A stretch of DNA of 64,000 nucleotides from Winogradskyella echinorum (GCF_014297365.1 NZ_JACOQD010000002.1:682001-746000), one strand, 5' to 3'; counted from the first letter of the stretch, positions 47,101 to 55,559 are shown. Notes: a model not told the origin generated them from the sequence alone. A program made the numbers and translations.

Positions 47101-49791
47101 TGATAAATCGTTCAGTTGATTACTACTACAATTAATATCTTCTAAAGATGCATTAGTGCTAATGTCTAAATTGGTTAATTCATTGTTAGAACAATTTAAA
47201 ATTCTTAAAACCGTATTGTTATTAATATTAAGAGTAGATAAATTATTATCTGCACAATCTAGTAATTGTAGATTAAGGTTTAAGGATGTATCGAGATTGT
47301 TAAGGTTGTTATTAGAACAATATAGCTCAATTAAGTTTGTTGTACCAGTGGTATTTAGTAATCCGTTAATATCATTAACATCATTGGTTAGAAGGTAATT
47401 AGAACTACAGTTTAATCGCTCTAAATATTGCATTTCGCTGACATCTAAAGCTTCTAAAAAATTACCACTACAATTTAATTCTAAAAGTGATTTAAAATCT
47501 TGTATTCCGGTTAAATCTGAAATGCTTTTACTGCTAACATCTAGGGTCAGAATATGCTCAATATTTGATGTTAATACTTGTGCGTCTATTACATCGTCGT
47601 ACCCAAAATCTATTAGTGCTTGTTCAAAAAAAGCATCTGGAATTATTGTAAAACGATTATTTGTACAATCACCATCGTAAATCGCAAAGGCGTCTTTTTG
47701 CCAACTACCAGGAATACTAGCAACTAGGGCATCATCAATATTTATGCAGTAGAGATTGGGATTGTTTGTAGTATTAAAAATCGTTAAAGCTCCATTATTT
47801 CCATTTTCAACATTAAGGTTTAAAAGTGAATTATCATTGCAACGTATAGAGGTTAATGCGGTATTTGTGGTTAGGTCTAAATCTTCAATCTCATTATTAG
47901 AACAATCTAAAATTTGTAAAGCAGTATTAGCGCTTAAATCTAAAACTGTTAAATTATTATCAGAACAATTTAATTCTTGTAATGCCGTAAAGTCTTGAAT
48001 ACCCGTTAAATCTGAAATTGAAAGGCCAGAAATATCTAGAGGCATTGCAAATGCAACAATATCCGTAGTTGCTACAAAATTATTTAGTGTGTTATCAGAA
48101 TCTATCCCTTGGTCGATTAGAGCTTGTTCAAAATTATCATCTGGCACATAGGTTCCGCAATCTAAATTGTATGCAGCAGATGCATCCTTTTGCCAACCAA
48201 TAGCAGTGTTAGCAAATGCAACATCATCAACTTCGATACAAAAAAGATTTACATTATTTGTTGCTATAAAAGTTGAAATTAAATTATTGCTTCCATTATT
48301 AATACGCAATGCAAATAAGTTATTATCATTGCTTAAAAGGCTAACTAAAGACGTATTAGAAATAATATCTAAACTTTCTATTTGATTAAATGAACAGTCT
48401 AAATCATTTAATAAAACATTTTGACTTACCTCCAAACTAGTTAAAGAATTATTTGAACAATTTAGTATCGTCAACGCTGTATTATTACTTAAATCTATAG
48501 CATCGATAAAATTACTGGCACAATATAAAGTTGTTAGCGCTGAATTTGCAGAAACATCTAACTCTAATAAATCATTATTTGTAACATCTATTTGAAGTAA
48601 TACTGGATTATTTGAAAGGTCTATAATTTCAATAGAATTTGTACTACAGTCTAAAGTTTCTAGACTTATAAAATCTTCTATACCAACTAAGCTAGATATT
48701 GAACTATTAGAAATATTTAAATCTGTAATAGTGCTTATAGAAGACGTTAACACTAAATTATCTAGAGCATCATCATAACCTTGATTAATTAAGGCTTGCT
48801 CAAAATTATCGTCTGGCACATAAGTATAAATGTCTGCACATACATTTTCAGAAAAATAAACCCAATCATCTTTTATCCATCCAGAAGGAATAAAACCATT
48901 ATCTATTTGAATACAAAATAAGTCCGTATTATCTGATGCATCAAATAACGAAACCAACTCATTATAGCCATTAGCAACAACTAAAGAAGTTAGTTGATTA
49001 CGCGAAACATTTACTAGGCCAACTCCTTGGCATAGAGTAACAGGATCTGTTTGCGGATCTGGACATACTACAGTATTAATAGCACTTAGGTCTAAATCTG
49101 TTAATGCATTATTTGAAACATCTAGATTTTTTAGAACAGTATTAGCAGATAAATCTAGTACACTAATTTGATTTGAAGCACAAAATAAACCTTCTAGATG
49201 AGTATTATTACTAACAATTAGTTCACCTAATAGTCTATTATTAGAAACACTTAAAAACGTAAGGTTAGTATTGTTTGAAACATCAATTGTAGATAATTGA
49301 TTTCCAGATGCGGTAAGGCTAAGTAAATTACTATTATTTGATACATCTAAATTTTGAATTTGATTATCAGAACATGTTAATGATTCTAAGCTTACAATAT
49401 TACTAACGGCTAAATTTTGTAAAAAGTTAGAGCCACATAATAATGATACTAAATTGGTATTATTATCAACATTAAGCGTAGTTAAATTATTATTACTACA
49501 TATTAATGTTTCTATAGCAGTAAAATCTTCAATCCCAGAAAGATCTGATATTCCTAAATCACCTACATCTAAAAAAGTTACACCACTAATACTATTAGTT
49601 AAAACCAATCCATTGTTTGCAATACCATCTCCCATACTAGCTGCATCACCAATTGATACTACTGCTCCATCCTCATCATGAGTTTCTAAATAATTTTCAA
49701 AAATAGCATCAGGAATCGCTGTTGTTTGCGCTTTTGCAAAAAAAGACGACAATACTATAATTATTAAAGTAATTCGGAAATTATGTTTCAT
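44116..49791 (-). CDS. giant leucine-rich-repeat surface protein with T9SS sorting domain
   Basis: 1891 residues with a signal peptide (SSFFAKAQ). Six modules each open with a variant of YVPDDNFEQALID and then run through LRRs of the form L-x-C-S-x-N-x-L-x-x-L-D-[VL]-S-x-N-x-x-L. Four module ends carry a Trp/Cys signature such as CIQVDD-GW-KD. A calcium-type thrombospondin-3 stretch (DADNDGIPNDDDLCP) lies near residue 1600. The end (VHPNPFNNIINI, then VNIYSSIGQLV, then GMYYVNV) is a T9SS sorting domain. It is an adhesin-like surface protein, with internalin-like LRR architecture. It starts 29 bases after the fibre-like gene and overlaps the lipoprotein gene. Confidence 0.92.
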   Translation of the reverse strand: MKHNFRITLIIIVLSSFFAKAQTTAIPDAIFENYLETHDEDGAVVSIGDAASMGDGIANNGLVLTNSISGVTFLDVGDLGISDLSGIEDFTAIETLICSNNNLTTLNVDNNTNLVSLLCGSNFLQNLAVSNIVSLESLTCSDNQIQNLDVSNNSNLLSLTASGNQLSTIDVSNNTNLTFLSVSNNRLLGELIVSNNTHLEGLFCASNQISVLDLSANTVLKNLDVSNNALTDLDLSAINTVVCPDPQTDPVTLCQGVGLVNVSRNQLTSLVVANGYNELVSLFDASDNTDLFCIQIDNGFIPSGWIKDDWVYFSENVCADIYTYVPDDNFEQALINQGYDDALDNLVLTSSISTITDLNISNSSISSLVGIEDFISLETLDCSTNSIEIIDLSNNPVLLQIDVTNNDLLELDVSANSALTTLYCASNFIDAIDLSNNTALTILNCSNNSLTSLEVSQNVLLNDLDCSFNQIESLDIISNTSLVSLLSNDNNLFALRINNGSNNLISTFIATNNVNLFCIEVDDVAFANTAIGWQKDASAAYNLDCGTYVPDDNFEQALIDQGIDSDNTLNNFVATTDIVAFAMPLDISGLSISDLTGIQDFTALQELNCSDNNLTVLDLSANTALQILDCSNNEIEDLDLTTNTALTSIRCNDNSLLNLNVENGNNGALTIFNTTNNPNLYCINIDDALVASIPGSWQKDAFAIYDGDCTNNRFTIIPDAFFEQALIDFGYDDVIDAQVLTSNIEHILTLDVSSKSISDLTGIQDFKSLLELNCSGNFLEALDVSEMQYLERLNCSSNYLLTNDVNDINGLLNTTGTTNLIELYCSNNNLNNLDTSLNLNLQLLDCADNNLSTLNINNNTVLRILNCSNNELTNLDISTNASLEDINCSSNQLNDLSTFGTNNTTLITLNCANNNLSNVLINSYAALETLNCGSNELADLDVSNNLALNFLSISNNQISNLNLLNNTDLVELYASQNNFSLLNVSANSILEQLNCDYNEITQLELASNTLLKFLSSSNNQISELDLSNNTNLIEVNISSNLISDLELSNNLVTLKSLNVSSNQIEGDIDLSSMAISACVFQPNQTEYCPETITINLSNNLFSFVNIQNGINTDITNFNTSGNPNLSCIQVDDANNIGLNWIKDSVTTYNEDCNYGETYVPDDNFEQALIDLGYDSGPLNDYVPTLNIEALISLDVSGNNIADLTGIEDFAALEILNCSNNALNELNVSSNINLINLDCSNNLLADLETLSNIALVTLNCSTNAISSLNLSANTSLTNLNISDNAFTVFSPNEVLSLQVFNCDNNAILELDFQQNLALTNLSCESNSLETLNIKNGQNSILAELNAINNPNLNCIETDNGTVPAGSIWNIDATAQFAINCFFGETYVPDDNFEQALIDLGYDSGALDDYVLTENIEDVIFLNLSNREISDITGIEDFISLTTLNIEDNSITLLDLSTNTALVDLDVSGNLISSLDISILLNLAVLDVSNNSFTQLNLNTNTALIDLDISNNLITIINVDFLVNLEDFNCAFNQLTSIDVTQNPNLNILFCQSNLLVADQLNIQNGNNESLQIFNATNNPDLGCILVDNPLAVIENTEGLYDDWLKDDTANYQTICEDADNDGIPNDDDLCPSTEFGAAVDLFGCAIIDLPNDNFTISITGETCLNSNNGKVTIIAQELYNYTATLIGEQIMDGTGEVFYQEYNFTNDVDIFNLLADTYQMCITIEEWPDYQSCYTIIITEPNPLTVFASRNSSGNELSVDMSGSSSYHIEFNGITFTTHNSEITLQLEPGINHLKVSTDMECQGIYEERIIMSNDFIVHPNPFNNIINIYDGKVGETINVNIYSSIGQLVLNKTFINQGTDMSIDTSSLSLGMYYVNVQSQSNMLSYKIIKK

Positions 49792-49820
49792 AATACTAGG
49801 GTTAGATTAATAAGACTTTA

Positions 49821-52142
49821 TTAATGTCTAGTTTCCTTATTTACTTCCTTGTGGTAATGGATATGCTTATCCATACTTTCCCTAATTTTATTGATAAAAT
49901 TCTGTTTGAATTCTGGATCTTCGTTTATTTTTTTCCAAATGAAATTCTGACTCTTAGAAATGTCAGATTCATTCATCATTTTTTCTGCCATTACCATAGC
50001 TTTTTCAATTTCTTCATCCGAAACTTCAAAATAAATTACACCGTTTTCTTCTTCGTAATGACGACCATCATGGGCAATATTATCTGTTTGAGTAGAGCTA
50101 TTAGTATTTTGACCTAATGCTATTGTACCATTTTCAATATTGTCTATTCTTTCAATGGTTTTTGTTAATAATTCTTTTAAAGCTTCAATCTCGTTTTTAT
50201 GTGCTAAGACTTCATTTTCTAATTTTTCTACTATGGTATTGTTGTCGTTATTATTTATCCCAACAGCAGTGTTTATAAGGTTAATACTAAATTGATTTTC
50301 TGAAGATTCCCAAGCAATACCAACAATGTTTTTAATATCTCTTATAGTTATTTTATTTGGAGATACTGCAATACCTAACCCATCGTTATTTCCACTTGGC
50401 AAAATATAATCGCCAATATTTACCTTACCCAAAACTTTTACCGGCACCTGCCCCATGAAAGCCACTTTTTCATAAAAATGTTCTTCACTAGGTTGTGGTA
50501 ATGCACCTAGTACAGCAGGTTTGTAAGATATCACCATCATACGCTGAGAACTAGAGGTGTTTTTAGAAATTTTTCCTCCATTAACTCCAACAATATCACC
50601 ATAACTCATTACCTCATTGACATTAAGCCTTTCTAGGTATTCTGCATAATCACCAGCTCCAGAAGCATAAGAAACTCCGCGATACTTTACCTTATTATCA
50701 TTAAAAGTAAACAACATATAACTAGAAAAAACTTGATTAGCTACAGCTGCGATTGTTTTTACAGCCATTATAACATTATCAGCCGTTTCATTAATAATTA
50801 TTGAAGGAATAGGTGCTGTAACACAGGTTCCTAATCCAAAACAACCTGTACTACTTGATACTGCAGCAGCAAAATCACCACCTTGCGCAATATTATCTAA
50901 TAGCTGCCATGCTAAATCGAGTGTACCATCAGTAAAATCGTAAATAACACTGAGTTTTTCCAAGTTATAATCGGCATTGTTACTAAACTCACTTTCGTTA
51001 GTCTCTCCTTCAATTCTTCCCCAGAGCATAGGACCAGAAGTATCTGGAAGAATCTCACCTGATACGGTATTAGCTGTAGAAGGAACTGCCGCATTTAAAT
51101 CGTCAAAAATACTTGTGTCTAAACCAACAAGTTCAAATACATCTTCAATAGGACCAGTAATAGCTTCTAAATCGTGAGGAGAAACTGAACCAACTGGTGT
51201 TTCATCCCAAAACGACACAAAATTGTTTTGGTTAAGAGCTCCTACGGCATTAACTTTAATTGCAATACCTTGGTTACCACCTTCGACTAATAGTGGATAA
51301 TTTTTAATATTTAGATCTGAACCTTGAATCGAAGATGAGATTTTAACCTGTGAGTCTGATGTAATATTTAGACCACCATCTAGATGTGTAGAATCTGTTA
51401 CTTTTAGATTTTCTGCCGTTAAATCTCCAAAACTAGCTTCGCCATTAACCACTAAATCATTTAATGTAGTTAATCCTATAACATCGAGCGTACTATTTAA
51501 TAAACTACTTCCATCGACGTTTAAATTACCGGTTAAATTTGTTAAACTGCCATTATTAACATTAAATGCATTATTAAGATCTGTAATGCCGTCTACATTT
51601 AAGGTTCCTGTAAGATTTGTAGCATTACCATTATTAACATCTAGAGTGCTACTTAAATTTGTTGGTCCTTCTACTTGCAATTCTCCATTTAAATAAGTTC
51701 TATCATCAACAGTTAAAGTGCCCGTTGCTGTTATATTTCTATGAAATGCATAAGGCAAAAACGTGAGTCGTTCTCTGCTCATTTCTTCAAAATTACTGCC
51801 AGCTTCAAAATCAATTTCTACCTTTAAATCTTTTGGTGTTCCATTCCAATTCATTTCTTTGAAATAGTCATGATTACCATCACCAATTAACAGGTTTATA
51901 CGACCAAATTCATCGGTTTCTGTAGTTTGTACTTCTTGAAATTCTAATTGATTTTGTTCGTCATATATAGTAAATCGGATAGCGATAGTTGTGTTTGGTA
52001 AATAATTACCTGGCGAATCTACACCTGGTAATTCTAAATCATCTGGCGCAATAATTACCGCTTGGTAAGTAATACCATCTGTTTGCGCATAGGCTAGAGA
52101 GAAAAAACAAACGAAAAATGCTAAGGTTAATATTTTTTTCAT
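49821..52142 (-). CDS. secreted fibre-like protein with repeat shaft, GDYAEY-type domain and coiled coil
   Basis: 773 residues with signal peptide (FFSLAYAQ). Residues ~20-130 form a beta-rich head (ITYQAVII, LLIGDGNHDYF) common in Bacteroidota surface proteins. Residues ~135-260 are a shaft of repeating units such as TLNVDGITDLNNAFNVNNG and GNLNVDGSSLL. The middle contains SGAGDYAEYLERLN near 496, then GDIVGVNGGKIS, VAFMGQVPVKVLGKVNIGDY and DGLGIAV, which recall phage-tail Peptidase_G2 or fibre-chaperone-like proteins. A coiled coil (IVEKLENEVLAHKNEIEAL) and a charged tail end it. No T9SS sorting domain is seen, so how it is attached is unclear. It starts 30 bases after the gene upstream. 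Confidence 0.85.
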   Translation of the reverse strand: MKKILTLAFFVCFFSLAYAQTDGITYQAVIIAPDDLELPGVDSPGNYLPNTTIAIRFTIYDEQNQLEFQEVQTTETDEFGRINLLIGDGNHDYFKEMNWNGTPKDLKVEIDFEAGSNFEEMSRERLTFLPYAFHRNITATGTLTVDDRTYLNGELQVEGPTNLSSTLDVNNGNATNLTGTLNVDGITDLNNAFNVNNGSLTNLTGNLNVDGSSLLNSTLDVIGLTTLNDLVVNGEASFGDLTAENLKVTDSTHLDGGLNITSDSQVKISSSIQGSDLNIKNYPLLVEGGNQGIAIKVNAVGALNQNNFVSFWDETPVGSVSPHDLEAITGPIEDVFELVGLDTSIFDDLNAAVPSTANTVSGEILPDTSGPMLWGRIEGETNESEFSNNADYNLEKLSVIYDFTDGTLDLAWQLLDNIAQGGDFAAAVSSSTGCFGLGTCVTAPIPSIIINETADNVIMAVKTIAAVANQVFSSYMLFTFNDNKVKYRGVSYASGAGDYAEYLERLNVNEVMSYGDIVGVNGGKISKNTSSSQRMMVISYKPAVLGALPQPSEEHFYEKVAFMGQVPVKVLGKVNIGDYILPSGNNDGLGIAVSPNKITIRDIKNIVGIAWESSENQFSINLINTAVGINNNDNNTIVEKLENEVLAHKNEIEALKELLTKTIERIDNIENGTIALGQNTNSSTQTDNIAHDGRHYEEENGVIYFEVSDEEIEKAMVMAEKMMNESDISKSQNFIWKKINEDPEFKQNFINKIRESMDKHIHYHKEVNKETRH

Positions 52143-52172
52143 AATTGGTGGTTTTATTTTTTTTGATACTTT

Positions 52173-52682
52173 TTAAATCTTTATGAGTTTTTCATTAAAA
52201 TATTTTCTACCAGAGGTTACTTTTAAAAAATAAAGTCCGCTCGATAAATCATTTAAGTTGAGTTCAACTTTTTGTAAGGGTAAGAATTCTTGGTTATGAA
52301 TAATTTTGCCATTCACATCAAAAAGCATAATAGCTATATCCATAAACATAGTATCACTAAAGCTTATAACTACAACATTAACAAAAGGATTAGGATAAAC
52401 TTTTAAATTTAAATCATTATCTAAATTATTAGTGACTTTAACGTTAGTTAAAGGTTGCTGATAACCTTGTCTTAGATAATAGCCATTGTTAGCGTATGTG
52501 CCTATAACACTAGACTGACCAATGCTTTGGCTTACTTTATAGGTCCCTTTTGATGTAACAACATTTTTTGATGAGCCACTACTCCCTAAATTTGAACTGA
52601 TTATGCGATACCCAGAATTTTCCTGAGCATACATTTGTTGTAAAAAACAAAATAGTAATAGTGTGATTAGTATTGTTTTCAT
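52173..52682 (-). CDS. small T9SS-sorted surface protein
   Basis: 169 residues with a signal peptide (CFLQQMYAQ). The middle (SQSIGQSSVIGTYANNG, then YYLRQGYQQP) resembles an N-terminal motif found in other flavobacterial surface proteins, as I recall it. The rest is a T9SS sorting domain (VYPNPFVNVVVISF, then MLFDVNGKIIHN, then GLYFLKV). It is the first gene of the operon that continues with the fibre-like, LRR and lipoprotein genes; its promoter lies in the 113-base gap to the barrel gene. Confidence 0.85.
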   Translation of the reverse strand: MKTILITLLLFCFLQQMYAQENSGYRIISSNLGSSGSSKNVVTSKGTYKVSQSIGQSSVIGTYANNGYYLRQGYQQPLTNVKVTNNLDNDLNLKVYPNPFVNVVVISFSDTMFMDIAIMLFDVNGKIIHNQEFLPLQKVELNLNDLSSGLYFLKVTSGRKYFNEKLIKI

Positions 52683-52762
52683 ATCATTTTATTCTATTTT
52701 TTTTATTTCTTATCATTCTAAACCTAAAACTATATTTTTACATATTATTAAGTTTTGTTTTT

Positions 52763-52780
52763 TGTCCACCTTTTGTCCAC
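52763..52780. promoter_or_regulatory. paired TGTCCAC heptamers upstream of the surface operon
   Basis: TGTCCACCTTTTGTCCAC: two TGTCCAC copies start 11 bases apart (52763 and 52774). They lie in the 113-base gap upstream of the 169-aa T9SS gene, and an 18-base copy with the same sequence lies at 53509-53526. Read on the minus strand, they sit about 30 bases upstream of a TATAGTTTT-like -7 stretch, as expected for an activator next to RNA polymerase. Confidence 0.7.
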
Positions 52781-52795
52781 TTAAACACCGTTTTT

Positions 52796-53443
52796 CTAAT
52801 AATCACAGTAACATCTTGGCAGGTTTATTATAAAACCAACTCCAAATTGATGAGCATTCAGATTCAATTTTTCAGCATTTTCACCACTACTTATTAATAC
52901 GGATTTACCATAATTATAACCCACAAAAATGGCTGTACTTCTAGAAATTGGATACTGCATCTCTATTCCTCCTCTAAAGAATAAAATATTGTTATTAAAT
53001 TCTTCCTCACCTTCTAGGTTAAAAACATCATTATTTATCGTTTGATTTCCTCTTATTAAAAATTCTGAAGCGATAGATACATTTGTGAAAAACGTAAGCT
53101 CTCTTAATTCAAACATTTTTATGCCTAGTCCAGCTTTTACTCCTAAGTAACTTAAATCCCATTCAAAATAGTTGTCAATACTGCTTTCACTACCAATGGC
53201 TCCGTAATTATTATAAGTTGCACCAAGAGACAAAAACAAAGTCTTACTTGAGTTTATACTTTGTCTGTATCCCATTCCGTAGTACGATTTTGATTTAGAA
53301 AGTAAATTGTCTAGTGGTCTTCCTTGAGAGTTTTCGTAATCGAAAGACGAAACTGTTGTACCCAACTCAAAGTAGAGCTGTTGACTAAAGCATGATATGC
53401 TAATCAATAAAACAATTACAGTTATTGTATAATTCTTAAGCAT
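52796..53443 (-). CDS. outer-membrane beta-barrel protein
   Basis: 215 residues with a signal peptide (LISISCFSQ). The remainder is made of alternating hydrophobic/aromatic strands (YYGMGYRQSI, LFLSLGATYNNYGA, DLSYLGVKAGLGIK, ILFFRGGIEMQY, TAIFVGYNYGKS), ending with FGVGFIIN. This matches a small outer-membrane barrel of the OmpA/W or PorV-like type, without a known specific role. The last residues are LPRCYCDY. It is divergent from the TPR-LuxR regulator and, with the next operon, shares identical TGTCCAC pairs in its upstream region. Confidence 0.8.
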   Translation of the reverse strand: MLKNYTITVIVLLISISCFSQQLYFELGTTVSSFDYENSQGRPLDNLLSKSKSYYGMGYRQSINSSKTLFLSLGATYNNYGAIGSESSIDNYFEWDLSYLGVKAGLGIKMFELRELTFFTNVSIASEFLIRGNQTINNDVFNLEGEEEFNNNILFFRGGIEMQYPISRSTAIFVGYNYGKSVLISSGENAEKLNLNAHQFGVGFIINLPRCYCDY

Positions 53444-53508
53444 GAAACCAGTTTTTGTTGATAGCTAATTTAGACGTGAAAACTGATGAAAAAAAGAAAA
53501 AAGCGCCA

Positions 53509-53526
53509 TGTCCACCTTTTGTCCAC
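53509..53526. promoter_or_regulatory. paired TGTCCAC heptamers in the divergent regulator/barrel region
   Basis: An 18-base sequence identical to 52763-52780 (heptamers start at 53509 and 53520, 11 apart). It lies between the barrel gene start (53443) and the regulator start (53674), in the place expected for an operator that controls one or both. Confidence 0.7.
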
Positions 53527-53673
53527 CCCTAAAAAAAACGAAGTATTAAATTTATTTTGATATTTATTACAGGTAGACAATGGTAAACCACATTCGTTTA
53601 AATATTTGATTTACAGTATTTTATAATTAAAAAATAATTAGCATTATCTTAGATAACCTAACAACCAAAAATC

Positions 53674-55488
53674 ATGAGTATATTAAATTCGTCACTTAAT
53701 GTCCCTTTTTCTAAAAAAAACACTGATGTCTACCTTAAGGTGGACAAATTGATTTACCTATTAGTTTTAGTTTTTGCGTTATGTGTTTCTAGTTTATATA
53801 GCCAAAATCAAAAACGTGTTGACAGTTTATTGCAAGTAGTTGAAACACAAACAGACACAACACAGATTATTACATATGCACAACTTTGGGTTGAATATTT
53901 ATATGTTAATCCTTTAGCTTCGAAACCTTATTTAGATAGTACTATTATTCTGGCAAAAAGATTAAAGAACGACGACTTTATTGCCAGAACAACCAATTAC
54001 TTAGGTGTTTATCATAATATGACATCTCAATACGAAAAGTCTGATTCTATTTATGATTTGGTTATAGATATGTACACAAAACTAGGTGATATGACACAAG
54101 TATCTTATGCACTTAATAATAAGGCCAACTCACTTAGGAGTTTGGGAAGGTATAATGAATGTTTAGAGGTACACATGAAAAGCTTAAAATTAAAGGAAGA
54201 AATTGGAGATACAGAAGAAAGTATTGCGGCAAGTTATTGGAACATTGGTAACATTCATGGAGATATTGAAAATTTTGAGATTTCAAATGATTATTACAAC
54301 AAAGCGAAGATTATTTATCAGAAATTAAATCTACAAGATGATGTAGCTACCATTAATGTTAATCTAGCGCTTAACTTAAAAGGCCAAAAAGAATATGAAA
54401 AAGCTAAATCGTTACTATTTGAAGCTGTGCCATTTTATAAAGAAAAAAATTATAACAATGATTTAGCGGGTGCATATGATAATATTGGATGGATCTACGC
54501 ACAACAAGATAGTCTAGATATCGCAGAAGATTATTATAACCAAGCATTAACAATTAGTAAACAATATGGCGAAACGTCACTTATTGGATTAAACTTAAGA
54601 CATCTAGGTGAACTTTATAATCAAAAAGGTGAATATAGAAAAGCTTTAAATTATATGAAAGAAGCTATAAAAATAGCTGAAGAAACTGGAACACGTAAAA
54701 AGAAAATTGGTGATCTCTTAGAGATTTCCAAGGCTTATGCAGGTCTCAATCGCTTTAAAAAGGCTTATGAGTATCACACAGATTATCATAAACTACATGA
54801 TGAAATTCTTGGAGAAGAAAATATAGAGCGCATGAATGAACTTGAAGTAAAATATCAATCCGAGAAAAAAGAAAAAGAACTCATTATAAAGGAAAACGAA
54901 ATTAAACTATTAGAAGAACGTAAACAAAGAGCAGAAAACCAAAAACTATTTCTTATTATATCACTTATTGGTTTATTAGCACTAGCTTTTGCTATAGTCT
55001 ATGCGCTTCGACAAAAAATGAAACGAAATAAAGTAGAACGCGAAAAATTAGATAACTCGCTTCAATTTAAAGAAAAAGAACTCACCACACATGCACTACA
55101 TCTAGCTCATAAAAATGAAATTTTATTAGACTTAAAATCCCAATTAAAAGAACTTAAATCTAATAACAACCCAAATTCTAGAAGTTACCAAAAAGTCATA
55201 AATACTATAAATTTAGATATTAATAATGATAGTAATTGGGATCAGTTTAGAAACTATTTTGAAGAAGTTCACAAAGATTTTAATTCTAATGTAATGCGTA
55301 CATATCCAGATGTAAGTAACAATGATCTACGTTTAATGTCGCTTTTAAAAATGAACTTATCTAGTAAAGAAATTGCTAACATCCTAAACATATCAATTGA
55401 GGGAGTTAAAAAAGCGCGTTACAGACTAAGAAAAAAGCTAAACTTAAATACAGAAGAATCCTTACAAGAATTAGTTATAGAGCTATAA
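53674..55488 (+). CDS. transmembrane TPR regulator with LuxR-type HTH
   Basis: 604 residues. A membrane-targeting segment (about 26-43, LIYLLVLVFALCVSSLYSQ) is followed by several TPR units to ~370 that should be periplasmic. A transmembrane helix lies near 425-445 (LFLIISLIGLLALAFAIVYAL), and cytoplasmic coiled coil follows. The last ~55 residues form a LuxR/GerE-like HTH (NDLRLMSLLKMNLSSKEIANILNISIEGVKKARYRLRKKL). No receiver or kinase domain is present, so it is a one-component transmembrane regulator. It is divergent from the barrel gene and next to the surface operon. A GTG at 53740 would give a shorter N-terminus starting right at the signal segment. Confidence 0.9.
   Translation: MSILNSSLNVPFSKKNTDVYLKVDKLIYLLVLVFALCVSSLYSQNQKRVDSLLQVVETQTDTTQIITYAQLWVEYLYVNPLASKPYLDSTIILAKRLKNDDFIARTTNYLGVYHNMTSQYEKSDSIYDLVIDMYTKLGDMTQVSYALNNKANSLRSLGRYNECLEVHMKSLKLKEEIGDTEESIAASYWNIGNIHGDIENFEISNDYYNKAKIIYQKLNLQDDVATINVNLALNLKGQKEYEKAKSLLFEAVPFYKEKNYNNDLAGAYDNIGWIYAQQDSLDIAEDYYNQALTISKQYGETSLIGLNLRHLGELYNQKGEYRKALNYMKEAIKIAEETGTRKKKIGDLLEISKAYAGLNRFKKAYEYHTDYHKLHDEILGEENIERMNELEVKYQSEKKEKELIIKENEIKLLEERKQRAENQKLFLIISLIGLLALAFAIVYALRQKMKRNKVEREKLDNSLQFKEKELTTHALHLAHKNEILLDLKSQLKELKSNNNPNSRSYQKVINTINLDINNDSNWDQFRNYFEEVHKDFNSNVMRTYPDVSNNDLRLMSLLKMNLSSKEIANILNISIEGVKKARYRLRKKLNLNTEESLQELVIEL
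53727..53746. promoter_or_regulatory. imperfect palindrome with a TGTCCAC half-site in the regulator's first codons
   Basis: TGTCTACCTTAAGGTGGACA is a 20-base palindrome with one mismatched pair. One half, read on the minus strand, is TGTCCACCTT, the same as the first 10 bases of the intergenic pairs. It could serve autoregulation, or it may be coding sequence by chance. Confidence 0.35.
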
Positions 55489-55509
55489 AACAACAACTAA
55501 AATAACATA

Positions 55510-55559
55510 AGTCCACCTATTGTCCAATACAATTTTGTAATTGTCCACTGATTGTCCAT
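55510..55559. promoter_or_regulatory. four TGTCCAC-like heptamers downstream of the regulator
   Basis: AGTCCAC, TGTCCAA, TGTCCAC and TGTCCAT start at 55510, 55521, 55542 and 55553: two pairs, each 11 bases apart, set 21 bases from each other. They begin 21 bases after the regulator stop. All are in the same orientation as the two upstream pairs. This could be a third operator (for an antisense or small RNA, or the next gene) or a distant binding site. Confidence 0.6.

Noticed and set aside
45590..48860. Repeated ~60-base units that might look like a CRISPR or direct-repeat array
   Set aside because: They are in frame, variable and spaced by hundreds of bases; they code for the YVPDDNFEQALID cassettes.
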